Below, piece after piece: positions 49,651-61,244 of a DNA stretch of 64,000 nt (position 1 is its first letter; each line of letters begins with the position of its first letter). Under the pieces are notes generated by a model, which searched no databases, was not told where the DNA came from, and saw only the letters and a list, made by a program, of their open reading frames with translations. The translations under genes were made by a program, and so were the position numbers. Source of the stretch: Cycas panzhihuaensis (taxonomy: Eukaryota > Cycadophyta); the NCBI GenBank assembly GCA_023213395.1, contig CM041465.1, positions 227,609,741 through 227,673,740 on the forward strand. The letters are read 5' to 3'.

Positions 49651-50086
49651 TGTTAGAAATATGAAGATGACAGGATTTCTATGTTACCATGTTAGAAATA
49701 AAGATGTAATAATATAAACTCATGAGTATAAAACATCAAACATGTAAAGTAAAGACCATCAAACATAATCATCACCACAAGACACCAAGATTTATATGTG
49801 AAAAATCCAATGTGGGAAAAACCACAGGAGAAGGTGTAGTTAGGGCTCTACTTATGATCATAAGAATTACATCTTTCTCCTCTCTCCTTTCTCAAGTTCT
49901 CAAGTAGTGAGAGTGTAAATATATAGTGATAATCACCTCATGATTAGCCTATCACATATAATGAGTCGTTACATCACCCAATGGTCGGATAGCATGGATA
50001 TGTGTGCATCTCACATATCTCAAAGTAGGTGAATGGTGGGAAGTACATATGTATAATGGACCCACATTAAACATTATGTTTTAATA
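49651..50086 (-). repeat. 5' LTR of small element
   Basis: Begins next to the PBS with TGTTAGAAATATG, and TGTTAGAAATAAAG recurs 39 bp later (49690), where collinearity with the left LTR starts. Ends TTTTAATA before the TSD. Confidence 0.85.
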
Positions 50087-50091
50087 TCAAC

Positions 50092-50790
50092 ATGGTGGAG
50101 ACTACAAAGAGTACAAGTTTATCCAAATCACTTGATGATTTGATGGCTAAAAATTTTGACTCTTTACCTCTTATATCCACTTGTCCCATTAGGTTTCAAT
50201 CTATTCCTTCTAGTTTAAAGGATGGATCATTTTCCTTAGTTGAAGAGTTAAACACTATTTCCATTGGTATATCTACTATGGATTTATTAAAGTATTGCAT
50301 TAAGTAATGATAACTTTTGTTTGATATATTAGAAATTCCTATTCTTGTTTCAACATCTACTTCTACCCTCTCTTTTGATCTAACTACTTTGCTTAGCCAG
50401 GTTAACCATGTTTCTAATGATATTTCTCTATTTAATATTGAGATAATTAAAGATGACATAAATATCATATATGTCATCATTGATGAAGGATTATCTATTA
50501 ATGTTATTTCTCTTTGTCTTATTAAAGACCTAAATATCTTAGTTTTTTATTCTTATGAGTGGATTTGCTAAGGTTATAACAAAAGCTAAAATGTTCCCCT
50601 TGGCCAAGTCACTCTTCCTCTTACTTTAGAGGGTAAATTGGTCTTCACTAAACTTACCATCATTGACCTTGACTTAAAGTATAGCATCCTTTTGGGTAGG
50701 CCTTGGATTACCCAAATGGCTACTATTTTCTTTTCTTTTTTTAGTGAACTCCAGTTTATCCATAAAGGTGAATTAAAAATTATTAAATAA
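50092..50790 (+). pseudogene. Tat Gypsy protease region, copy D
   Basis: Continues the copy D frame: MVETTKSTSLSKSLDD, the helix MDLLKYCIK, then VIIDEGLSINVISLCLIKDL (about 50473-50530), where D-E-G replaces the usual active-site triplet. After a stop it reads LKYSILLGRPWITQMAT (about 50675-50720). The LLGRPW tail is well kept here. The same stop (TAA/TAG after EWIC) is seen in copy C, so it may be inherited. Confidence 0.82.
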
Positions 50791-51925
50791 AAAATTAAAT
50801 TGATTAAGCAATTAAATTCTCTTATTGAATCATTTCTAAACTTGGTGAATCCTCCAATTCATCTAAGTACTTCTTTCAATCCTTGGGTTTAGGTCAATAT
50901 TTTGCTATTCAAACTCCTCCTTCTTAGGTATAAGTAAAAGATGTAGATATGGTTGAAATCATTCCTTTTAAATTAAGTTCTTTGTCTTCCTTTTCTTTTG
51001 AAGAAGAGACATCATATTCTAATTAATCTTATGAAGAATCTTCTATAGTTCAACCAGTTAATATAGATCTTTCACTTTCAAGTGAGTGTCATTTCTTACA
51101 AGTTCTATGTTTACCTCTAATTATGGGTGTTGTGACTTCTTCTCATCAAACCACTCCACTTTCTAAACAAGTGGGTTCATCCTCATATAATATTATTATA
51201 TCTATGACAACTCCTTTTTTTTCAATCTTCTCATTTTATTACATAGCTCAATAACACAAAAAGAAACTGTTATTATATAAGCATCAAGATTTAGTACCTA
51301 GTGATAAAGTTGTTTCACCTTCTAGTTCATCTCGAACAAATGAAATTTCATCTAATGGAGTTTAAGAGATTAACTTGGTTTCAACTATTTCCTTTCCTCC
51401 CCATCACTCTATTGATGACTCTCTATTATCTCTTGTTTAGATGACTATATCGGCTCCTATTTATTATCTTGAATATGAAGAGATTAAATAGGCTTTTACC
51501 TCAACTTTAGAGTTTATCGATATACCTATTTTATTTACTAAAGTTCCTTCTATTGTTGAATTCTCTCTAACCTATTAAGATTTTTTGCCTAAACATCTCT
51601 AGATTATTGAATCATTATCTCCTTAATCTATCCTAATAAAGAATGTTATTTTGGTTGATCTCTTTCATCTAGATCATTTTGAAAATTATGAGGTAATCCT
51701 TGAATATTTGGCTAGTTCTTCCTTTAGTCTACCTTCTGACCATCATAGGTAATGTTTTTTGAAGGTATTACACCCTGATTCACCATTGTTCACCCATTCT
51801 TAGCCTAAGGAACAATCCTCTTTCATAGAACTTTCTCCTCTTCATTTTGAAGAGGGTAATGCCATGCTCATAGGAGAGACCATTAATATTGATTTAGAGT
51901 TAGGGGACACTCTAAGGATGACTCT
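50791..51925 (+). pseudogene. Post-protease linker, copy D
   Basis: Ser-, Asp- and Glu-rich linker with stops, ending FEEGNAMLIGETINIDLELG at about 51845-51905. That is the phrase that precedes RT in copy C (12116 onward). Directly after it comes post-integrase motif sequence, so RT, RNase H and integrase have been removed. Confidence 0.75.
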
Positions 51926-52056
51926 GCAATGAGTATAAACTATGACTCCAAGAAATTTATCTATTAAAGAGTATGAACTATGATAACCTTTCTTCTTCAT
52001 AATGAGGATAAACTATTGCTCCAAAAAGCTATATTATCTGATGAGATAAAACTATA
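51926..52056 (+). repeat. Recurrent motif cluster, copy D
   Basis: Four motif copies: GCAATGAGTATAAACTATGA (51926-51945), a degenerate AAAGAGTATGAACTATGA (51966-51983), AATGAGGATAAACTATTG (52000-52017) and GATGAGATAAAACTATAG (about 52040-52057). They mark the deletion junction and the start of the spacer before the second RNase H. Confidence 0.75.
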
Positions 52057-52057
52057 G

Positions 52058-53044
52058 ATAATCTCCTTCTTTAAATACTCTCTATGTTCCATCAGTTTTC
52101 TTTTACTTTTATTGAGTGATATTCTACTAACCACATAAGGCTACTATCTTCTTTCAACATAGGCATTGGTTGTTGGAATCATCTTCTATTATGATATTTT
52201 ATTTTTTCTCTTTTGAGCTTCAAACTTAGAAGAGAGCATTAGCCCCCAATTTTATCCTTGATAGTTATTTACAATATAACATCTATTTTTTAGCTTTAGT
52301 TATTATACTAGTTGGTTGATCCACTTTATACTCCTTTCCTTTCACCCTAGAAGTTCCTTATTAATCATATATTATTTACTTTTTCTTTTTTAATTTTTGG
52401 TTTCCTTTATCTATATTCTTGAAGTGAATACTCATTATATTATCTTCTATATATAATTGGGGATATCATGATTTAGATTTCCTTTATTTCCCTGTGGTTT
52501 GATCCTTAAGGAGTTTGGTTATCCTTATCCTATTCTAGTTTTATTAAAAAGGAATAATCCTTACTATGTTGAGAATGAATATGTTATAATTAGATGATTG
52601 CCAAATCCTCTCTCTTGTACATATTGAAAAGTAGTTCAAAAAAGAAAAAAAATTAAAAATCAATCAAAACAAAACAAAGGGAAAAAAAATAGATTGAAAA
52701 AAAATGGAGAGAAGTCTAAAAAGTAACATTGTTACCATTCTCTTATAATTCATGGTAAGTCATGTGTCGATTTCATCCCTACCTATATTTACTTTAGGTC
52801 AGGTTCATTTGGGTAGGTCACTCAAGATTTTTGGATTCATCTACTTGGGTCCACTATGGCCTCGATTGTGATCAAACTCTATTTGATATTTCTTAGATCA
52901 TTGGATTGTTATCTTAGTTATAATATTATCCTTTACTCCTTGTAGTAGAAACCATTTTTCTATTATTTTTTACCAACTCCTAACTAATTAATTCTCAGAA
53001 CTTCTTTTTATTAATAAATCTAGCTTTAAATTTAGTTCCTATTT
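52058..53044 (+). other. Spacer before second RNase H, copy D
   Basis: AT-rich, shares segments with copy C 15012-15950. No gene recognised. Confidence 0.5.
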
Positions 53045-53440
53045 TTTTCATGACATTATGTTTATTCACTAGTAGAGGTAACCCAGTATTGTCTGCTATT
53101 GCATAGGTAATATATGACCAATTAGAGAACCTCCTCTCCTCCACTAGTTTATTTTTACCTAGAGCAACTAATAATAAAGTTGAGTATTCTACTATTATAG
53201 GATCTTTATTATAGATTTCCCAATTCTATGATGTCCTATTATTATCTATTCTAATTCTTAGGTTATTCTTTATTAATTAGTTGGTATCTATTATACTTAT
53301 TATTCATGGCTCCTTACCCCTTACTATCAAGTTTTATTGTTGATGTCCTTGTTTCCTTCTATTATTATCCAATTTATTCCATGAGTTCTTAATACTCAAG
53401 CTAACATTGTAATTTCTTTTATTTTAAATAATTATCTTAG
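53045..53440 (+). pseudogene. Additional RNase H, copy D (broken)
   Basis: Third copy of the downstream RNase H. Blocks: LFTSRGNPVL (about 53070), ATNNKVEYSTIIGSLL (about 53165-53210), and QFIP, stop, VLNTQANIVISFILNN (about 53374-53425), matching QYIPHSFNLETDTLIFSIFD of copy C. The first Asp position is Ser and the last is Asn. The middle D-S-Q block is unreadable. It is the only pol-like part kept in copy D. Confidence 0.72.
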
Positions 53441-54214
53441 ATAGATTTTATCCTAAGTTGGAGGTGAAAAGAGTAGATCTATCCTTCATCTCCATGCATT
53501 ATACACAAAGGCAAATATGGGAGAAAGAGATACTTGAAAGAAAAAAGAGTAGCTCTCATAAAATAAGAAGGTAAGAATGAGCCTCCTTTATTAAGCTTTT
53601 ACTTTCATATTAAGAGAGTGATTATTAGAGTTAGCTGAAATGAAATTACACATAATGCACATGAAAGTTTCTTTTACTTAAGTGATCTAATTTAAAGTTT
53701 ACTTAAGACTCCTTTTAGGAATGATCAACTAATGTAATAACCTTATGACATTAACCCTTTTCAATCCCCTTTAATGGTAAAAGGTTATGTCATCCTATTT
53801 TATTCTATCCTATGAGGTCTTCATTTGAGCCTCTTATAAAGCAAACTATTATGACACTTTTGTGGGAAACCCTCATGGGGAAGAAAACCCATAGACTTTC
53901 TAATCTACTAACCTGGCTCATGCATCTCTTTGAATGAAGCTAGATAGTCAATCAATATAATGAATTTTGTAGTTAAAATCTACTGAGTCTCCATATACTA
54001 TTTGGTCATCCCCCATACCTTTTTAGGTTTTCATAAGTTTTGATTTTCTAAAATAGTACAACCCTTATCCTTTTATGTCCATAAGGGATTTTCATAAATG
54101 AGATAAAGCAGAGACTTACTCTTGTCCATCTACATCTACAAGGGGTTTTCATGAATGAGACAAAGTATGATGGTCCTATTGTCATTTCCTTTAACCAATT
54201 GGAGATGAACGCCC
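53441..54214 (-). other. Probable 3' LTR region of minus-strand Copia
   Basis: No coding region recognised. On the minus strand, GGTTTTCTTCCCCATGAGGG followed by TTTCCCACAAAAGTG (about 53890-53850) resembles the conserved Copia LTR stretch (TTTTCTCCCC..TTTCCCACGTAAA). ATAAAAGG (minus, about 54078) may be its TATA box. Two ~57 bp imperfect tandem units with GG(A/G)TTTTCAT(A/G)AATGAGA(T/C)AAAG lie at 54070-54165. LTR borders were not found. Confidence 0.45.
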
Positions 54215-54900
54215 TAAGGCTAAGTTACCTCTAGAACTGTTCAAACTTCACCCTCTACAGTGGTTTGGTAAAGATATCAGTTATTTGATATGCTATGGAG
54301 TAGTACTCCAGTTGAATTATGCCATCATAAACTAGTTCTCTAATTTTATGGACTTTTTTACTTATATGTTTGGTATAATAATGAAATATAGGATTTTTAG
54401 CCATATGGATTATAAATTGATTATCCACATATAGGTTGGTAAAATCTGTTGGGTGATATTTAATGTATTCAATAATTTTCTAAGCTATATCACCTCCTTG
54501 CTTATCTCAGAAGTAGTAATATATTCAACTTCAGTAGTTAAGTCTACAATTATCTTCTATCATTTAGATCTCCATGATATTGGTGTTATTCCAAGAAATG
54601 TTATATACCCAGACATAGATCTTCTTGTTTATTTATCTCTAACAAAGTCTAAGTCTATGTATGTATAAAGTTTAAATTCTATATTAGGCTCATACAATAG
54701 ACCATATTTACTGGTCATCTCTAGGTACCTCAACACTCATACTATATCCTACCAATGATTCTACTTAGGATTTGTCATGAATTATGTAAGAATACCAATA
54801 GAGTGTGTAATATCTGGCCTTATATAGGTAGTATAGATGAGACTACCTATAAATTATGTGTAGAGTATTACATTTACCTTCCTAGTATTACCATCAATTA
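54215..54900 (-). pseudogene. Copia RNase H (broken)
   Basis: End of pol of a minus-strand Copia element. The clearest block (about 54390-54240) reads KNPIFHYHTKHISKKVHKIR, ELVYDGIIQLEYYSIAYQIT, DIFTKPL, the standard C-terminus of Copia RNase H (TKHIDIR..., QxADxxTKPL). YVDNQF-like sequence (DFTNLYVDNQFIIHMAKNP) precedes it and carries a catalytic Asp. Stops at several places. Confidence 0.88.
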
Positions 54901-55720
54901 AGAGTTTAATATTAGATTCCATAACTATAGCCACTAGTCAAGTATCTTTCAACTAAAACTTTGTTAGAAGATCGTTGATGTATTTTTCTTGGGAGAGAAA
55001 GATTTTTCCATTCTTCTAAGTTATTTTAATTCCTAAGTAATGTTTCATCAACCCAAGGTTAAACAATTTAAAAGTTTTAGCAAGGTCCTTCTTCAATTGA
55101 TTGATTACCTGTTCTCCATTTCCAATTATTAGTATATCATCAAAAAAGATTAAGAGATAAGTGACTTTATCTTTTTGGTGTTTGATGAACAATGTTATAT
55201 TAATATCTTGATAGTCACAAATCTTGTATCCAAGTTGTCTCATTCTTTTAGACAACTTGGTAAACCAAGTATATATGGCTTGTTTCAGGCTGTATAAGAA
55301 CTTTCTAAGTCTACAAACCTTATGCTCCTAACCAATGATCTTGTATCCTTTTGGCTGAGCCTTGTAAATTTTTTTCTTTAAGGTCCCCATTGAGAAATGT
55401 AGTCTTAAATTTGATCTAGTAGATTTTCTAACCCTATTGAGCAGCTAAGGCTATAAGAATTCAAATTGTAGGTCACTTGGTTATGGGAGAAAAGATTTCA
55501 GTGTAGTCGATGCCTTTTCTTTACATGAATCCTTTTACTACCAACCTCGCCTTGTGTTTTCCTAGGCTATCATCTAATCTATACTTATTTTTGAACATCC
55601 ATTTATTTTGAATTACCTTTCTTCTAAGTGGTAGATTAATGAGCTTTTATGTATTATTCTTGATAAAAGATTAGTACTCTTCGTTCATGGCATTTCTCTA
55701 AGCTATATGCTTTATAACTT
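54901..55720 (-). pseudogene. Copia reverse transcriptase (broken)
   Basis: Minus-strand blocks: WMFKNKYRLDDSLGKHKARL, VVKGF, GIDYTEIFSPITK (about 55510-55480), TTFLNGDLKEKIYKAQPKGY, CRLRKFLYSLKQAIYTW. The open frame 55016-55255 follows with LFIKHQKDKVTYLLIFFDDI (catalytic DD intact) and HYLGIKIT. The FLNGDL, SLKQA and DD blocks define Copia RT. Confidence 0.92.
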
Positions 55721-56289
55721 TTTGGTATATTAGGGGCTCTTCATTAAGATAGAGATTTAGTTTTGCTGGTTTAAGCTCATTAGAAAGTGATTCATGCACC
55801 CTTGCTATATGGACTCTTCTAATGCCAGTTTTGCCTACCTCATCTGGTCACATGTCCTTATGTAGCTAGTAGGCTTTATGAAAACCTCGAGTTGGGAATG
55901 AGGTTTTTATTTCCACAACCTCTTGGAATTTATTTTGATCTTAAAAAGAATCATATAAAATATTTGGTACTGAGGAAGTTAACAATGTTGGAGAAGATAG
56001 ACCAGCCACTGATGTTGGAGAAGGTGGTCTTTCTATTATGGTTATACCTTTGTCAACTTGGTTATTCTCAAATGATGGTACTAGATGTGTACACATCGAT
56101 TAAGAGGGACAACTTGTATCCTTTAGGGCTATATTATTAGATTCCAAGATTTTAAGTAATCATTGAGTATCTCTCCTCCTAAATTTTAAAATCTAGACAT
56201 CAAGTTTTGTAGTATCATTAAATCAGGATGAAGGCATCTTAGAGTCAAGCCTGAGCAATTGATCTTCAATCTCTACAAATATAATATCT
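55721..56289 (-). pseudogene. Copia integrase-RT linker
   Basis: Variable linker between integrase and RT with stops and no firm domain. The plus-strand frame 55892-56140 in this stretch is a shadow. Confidence 0.5.
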
Positions 56290-56671
56290 CTAGTGATGAT
56301 GATTTTTTATTGTAAAGGTAGGAAAACCTTATATCCCTTTTCGTTCATAGGGTATCCAACAAAGATACCTTTAAGGGCTCTATCCTGAAGCTTATTTCTG
56401 TGTTCCTCCAAAATATAAGTATAACAAGTAAAGCCAAAAATTTTGAAATGGGAGATAGAGGGGATTTGTCCATACCACATTTCATGTGGAGAGGATTCGA
56501 GCTTTGAGAGACTAATAGTGTTAATGTAATACACCCTAGTCTAGATAACCTTAGCCTAAAGATAGATATGGATGTTCTTGTATATCAGCATAGCATGAGC
56601 TATGCTTATGATGGTCTTGTTCATGCACTCAACTACTCTATTTTATTGGGGTGTATTTGTAATAATGGTCT
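56290..56671 (-). pseudogene. Copia integrase, C-terminal part
   Basis: Minus-strand reading starts QTIITNTPQ, stop, NRVVECMNKTII (about 56672-56600) with the catalytic Glu, then IAHAML. The frame 56307-56534 follows: LESSPHEMWYGQIPSISHFK, FGFTCYTYI, KGIFVGYPMNEKGYKVF. The stop corresponds to CAA to TAA. The N-terminal part of the same integrase lies at 61245-61620, beyond the inserted element. Confidence 0.92.
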
Positions 56672-56676
56672 GATGC

Positions 56677-57009
56677 TATTAGGGTTAATGTTTATCATCC
56701 CACTCCTACCTTTTGCACATGTGAGTATACACATGTGAAGGTAAGTCAGGTAAGGTTAATGTTCATCTAAGTTAAGTATTATTTTAATATTATTTAAATT
56801 TTAGAGGTTGAGGAGGTTTCCCTCCTCCCTCAAACTATATATTTACTAGGGTGATTAACCTTGGTGTCTTTTGATACCACCATAATTTAGAAATCTGTAA
56901 TACTCTCAAACATGGCTTAATGAATGTAATATCAGTTTATACTCTTACTCTGTAATGGATTGAATATTGATTACTGCTCTACTCTGTCTCCATGATTTCA
57001 AAACCTTCA
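56677..57009 (+). repeat. 5' LTR of gag-only element
   Basis: 333 bp, TATTAGGGTTAATG to AACCTTCA; aligned with 60934-61239 and with the partial copy at 60507-60699. Confidence 0.85.
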
Positions 57010-59799
57010 TTTGGTATTAGAGTGCATAGTTTCATCAATGATACTTATATATTATATTTTTTCATTATTCTCCTTTATATTAAAGTATACAATAAGGTTA
57101 TCATTGGAATATTTAATATATTAATGTGAGCGACCTCCATTTGATGCTCATATGCTCCATTTAGATGTTTAACTCCTGATTTTATGTAGTAAATTCAGTT
57201 GTGTATAGGATATTATGATTTGGAAAGAAAAAAACTAGTTTTTTCAAAGATTTTTCATCATTTTTCAACAATTCTCAATTCATTTATTTAGTCATACAAG
57301 TTACCCAAACCTCATAGTAGTCTAACTCCTAAACCAATGATCAGAATCCTATTAAGTGACTACTCATTTTAATTGTAGTCAAGTTATCCTCATAACAGAT
57401 GAATTCGTTTGCTGTTTCATGCACCAAAAGTGGAGATATCCTCCTTAGACCGCCAAGTACCCTCTCTAATCTCTAAAACCTTGCCATCTCTTTTTTTTTT
57501 CATTTTGGCTTAATATTTATCATTCTTTTTTCAATCTTTTTTGAAAATCTTGGGTGCCCAACCCCTATACCTTGTCTTAGATAATATTAAGCATAAAATA
57601 TTATGCTCTTTACATCTAGCATTGTGCCACAATTGTCCTTCATTCATTCACCATTCTTGCTCAACTCTTCATTATGTTTTAGGCTATCTTGGCCATAGAT
57701 CTCCATGTCTAACCTTTTTGTAGCTACCTAAGTGACCAATCAGTGGATTCATATCATATTTTTTGCTTAGAAGTCTATATTTACGCTCTGTTTTCTCTAT
57801 GTGACATTGTCATGTTATTTTCTTTTTTTAACACACTAAAAAATATTTTTTTGAAGTGTTTCTTATATAGATCCTCATCATGGATCTAAGGCATACCTCA
57901 TCTAATCAAAATTGATTAGTTTCCAAAGTGTTTTCATCAATTTTTAAATCAATCTACATCTCTATTACATCAATATTCTTGGTAGCGTGTTTATTTGATG
58001 ATTTTTTTAAATTTTCTAAGGTTTAATCAAATTAAACCATATTGAATTATGGCTTGAAGTCTAGGTGGGTCATTTTGACTTTAGCCCCTTTTATTCGATG
58101 GCCCTCGATCTCATTTGACCTCCATGTGACTAGTAGACTATGTTTTTAAAAGGGCTAATCTCTTTTTAATATAAAGTTTTATTTATATTTTTTCTCAAAA
58201 GGGTTACTGTCATTTTTTCCATTGTATCTTCTCTGTGTCTTATTGGCTTTTAGAAAAACTGGGTCCATTGTGTTAATTTTTTAGAGAACTACAATGTGGA
58301 CTACTCATTTGTCAGGTTTTAGACCTTTTTTACTAAGATTTAATCATTTGAAGTGACCTCTTTGTTCAACATTTATTTTGTTAATCATAAAGAGGTCCTT
58401 TCACCTTTTCTATAATAACTCTAGCATACGAGCTCCATTTTCCCAACTCTCTATTTTATTGGAAAGTTAGTTCATTCCTCTACATGCTGGTATAATTTTT
58501 TATCTAATTTGAAGCCATTTTGTAAGTTTTCAAAGCTAGTGAAATTGAGGTAATTCATTTGACTTAGTTCATTATTTTTTAGTAATATTAAAGTAATTTT
58601 TTCTAAGTTTCTTTGGTTTAATACACATTAAGGGATCTATAATTTGTATGTGACTATTTTCATACCATTCTATAAAGATTTAATTTTAATTTTATAACAT
58701 CTAAGCCTCGTGGCTCTATTTTAAGCCCTGAAAAGGGTCCTCACATTCATTCACTAATTTCTTGAGCTCTAAGAACTTAATTTCTAAACGATTGGATTTG
58801 CCAACAAGAGTTTTTAACACTCTTTATATTAGAATGAGTTTTACTTTAATTTGACATTGTTTGTATCTCTTTGAAGTAGTTAAAGTTGAGGCTCCTATTT
58901 GGTCCCAATTGAACATATTCTTAAATATCTCAAGCAAAATTTTTTGCTCTAACTTAATGTATTTATTTATCATTAAGATACTAATCAGTTGTTGGTGGAT
59001 TTCCCCTATTTTAGAAGCTTACAATTGAGTTTTTATAGCTATTGAGCTCCATTTTAGCCTTCTAAAGAGAAGGATCCCCCTTTGGACTAAAAATGTCAAA
59101 CTAATTCACTCCAACCCTATTCTAAAGCATTTATTTTATCTTTTATCTTATAAATTTGATTCAAAGCTCTCCTAAAGCTTATTTATTGCTTATTTTAGGC
59201 CAATTGTTGTCTTTTTTGCATTCATTTAAGGTTTATTCCATAAGCATATTTTAAGTAAGTATATCTATCTATCTATCTATTTATTCAAAAGAGCTCATAT
59301 TTACTCTTAATGATTTCATCTATATAGTGAAGGTTTATTTGGTTTTATTTTAAACCTTCAAAGCATTTTCAAGGTGCATTCTATTGCATATAAGCATTCA
59401 AAGCACTTCATTATTTTTCAAAGCTTATTTGAGCCTACATGAAAGTTATCTTATAAATAATATTCTTAAATCATATATTTTCCTTTATTATCAAGTTATT
59501 TTTCATTTATTTATGAAGGCATTCATCTAAAAGATAGTATGTATATTTTTCAAATTATCTTTAGCTCACTTTAGCCCTTTACCTTTAAGGTTTACATAAA
59601 ATCATTGATTGATTTAGTTTCATCCTAAAGGAAAGTATTTGTCTTAAAAGGATATGTATTTTATCTCATTACTTGCCTATATTGATTAAGGAATTTATGT
59701 TGGAATTTATTGAAAAGCATTTATTACCTAGTTTATGTTATTCATTTATTAAAGGCCTTCATCTATTCATTTGAGTTCATAAACTAAATACTTTACAAA
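57010..59799 (+). other. Coding-poor interior of gag-only element
   Basis: 2.8 kb of AT-rich sequence with no recognised domain on either strand. Contains a short ATCT tetranucleotide run at about 59261-59282. Confidence 0.55.
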
Positions 59800-60420
59800 T
59801 GGTAACATATCTAGATAATGTGTTAATTTCCACATTTGATGGGACTAATTTTCACATTTAGAAAGACTTATTAAAAACACATATTAGTGCAAATAACCTT
59901 TAGAAATTTGTTAAATATGGTTACCTAGAGGATGAACAAAATTTTAAAGAAAACTTAAGAAAGGATAATGAAGTTATAACAATAATCTTTAGCATAATAA
60001 ATGATGATGTATTCATTAATGTTAGAGAGTTAACTACATCCAAATCTATTTTGTATACTCTAGAATCAATTTAAAGGGGAGAAACCTTAGATTTGGATGA
60101 ATTTAACTGTGTTGATGATGTTGTAAATATGAGATAGATGATATAGTAGGTGTTCTATGTTAAAAAGGTTAATGTTGATGACTCAAATAAAATGGATGAT
60201 CACATTGATACACTTGATGATGGTGTATGTACCTATGACTTGATCAATTCTTATAAGACAAAGAATATGGAATATAAAGTAAAAGATAAAGCCACTCTTC
60301 TCCATTCAAAACAAGCCACACCTACTTGGAGATTACTTGAACTATACTATATTAAAGGAAACTACTTTGTAAGGATAATAATATAGGTTAATGAAGACAA
60401 AACTAAATGACATATAGTCA
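59800..60420 (+). pseudogene. Copia-type gag-like region
   Basis: Reading with stops ignored: FDGTNFHI, KDLLKTHISANNL, KFVKYGYLEDEQNFKE, NEVITIIFSIINDDVFINVR, ELTTSKSILYTLESI. The FDGTNFxxW, then DxxxxxxIxxxVxDxxFxxI, then TxKxxWxxL order matches the N-terminal gag of Copia elements (DUF4219/UBN2-like). A further open stretch (60150-60386) has no recognisable domain. Stops show it is dead. Confidence 0.6.
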
Positions 60421-61130
60421 ATCACTCTCTCAAGGTTTTCCTCAAATATATGTACCATAAATTCAAAGAAAAGTAAAGATGATCATGATAACCACTAAGG
60501 GGGAGAATATTGGGGTTAATATTCATCACCTCACTCCTGCCTTTTTCACATATAAATATACACATATGAAGGTAAGTCAGGTAAGGTTAATGTTCACTTT
60601 GAATTAAATATTATTATAATATTATTTGAATTTTGGAGGTTGAGGAGGTTTCCTTCCTCCCTTAAACTATATATTTATTGGGGTGACTAACCCTAAAATA
60701 TAGAGTAAAAGATGAAGCCACTCTTCTCCATTCGAAGCAAATCACACCTAGTTGGAGATCACTTGAACTATACTATATTAAAGGAAACTACTTTGTAAGG
60801 ACAATGATACAAGTTAATGAAGACAAAGCTAAAAGATATATATTTAATCATTCTCTCAAGGTTTTCCTCAAATATATATACCACAAATTCAAAGAAAAGT
60901 AAATATGATCATGATGACCATTAAGAGGGAGAATGTTGGTATTAATATTCATCACCCCACTCTCACCTTTTGTACATGTGAGTGTACATATATGAAGGTA
61001 AGCCAGGTAAGGTTTATGTTCACTTGAGTTAAGTATTATTGTAATATTATTTAAATTTTAGAGGTTGAGGAGGTTTCTCTCCTCCCTCAAACTATATATT
61101 TATTGGGGTGACTAACCCTAGTGTCTTTTG
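60275..61130 (+). repeat. Tandem duplication of the 3' end (body, PPT, LTR start), unit about 425 bp
   Basis: 60275-60699 and 60700-61130 are near copies. Each has AAAGTAAAAGAT/AGAGTAAAAGAT..GCCACTCTTC, then TATACTATATTAAAGGAAAC, a PPT (AAGGGGGAGAA at 60496-60506, AAGAGGGAGAA at 60923-60933), and the first ~190 bp of the LTR. Only the second is followed by the complete LTR. Confidence 0.88.
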
Positions 61131-61239
61131 ACATGACCACTATTTGGAAATCTATAATACTCTCAAACATAGCTTTACTTTACAATGGATTAAATATTGG
61201 TTACTACTCCACTCTATCTCTATGATTTTAAAACCTTCA
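60934..61239 (+). repeat. 3' LTR of gag-only element
   Basis: 306 bp, TGTTGGTATTAATATTC to AAACCTTCA, preceded directly by the PPT. Confidence 0.87.
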
Positions 61240-61244
61240 AATAC

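Larger units (their letters stand above)
48495..50086 (-). mobile_element. Small non-autonomous LTR retrotransposon, 1.6 kb
   Basis: Minus-strand element without coding capacity. LTRs are 48495-48806 and about 49651-50086. The perfect 5 bp TSD TCAAC is at 48490-48494 and 50087-50091. A tRNA-iMet-type PBS (minus TGGTATTAGAGC) is at 49639-49650, directly next to the right LTR. A polypurine tract, seen on plus as CCCCCCTCCCCCTCCCCCTC, lies at 48809-48829 next to the left LTR. The internal region is about 830 bp. Size and content fit a TRIM/LARD-like element mobilised in trans. It split the gag-protease region of Tat copy D. Confidence 0.9.
56677..61239 (+). mobile_element. Gag-only LTR retrotransposon inserted in Copia integrase
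   Basis: Plus-strand element, 4.56 kb. The 5' LTR is 56677-57009 and the 3' LTR 60934-61239, both ending AAACCTTCA. The flanking 5-mers GATGC (56672) and AATAC (61240) both differ by one base from GATAC, which would restore the integrase reading (GIKY-QTI). A PBS-like TGGTATTAGAGTGC is at 57012-57025. A PPT AAGAGGGAGAA precedes the 3' LTR. The interior has one gag-like region and no recognisable protease, RT or integrase, so it must have relied on another element. Confidence 0.85.
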
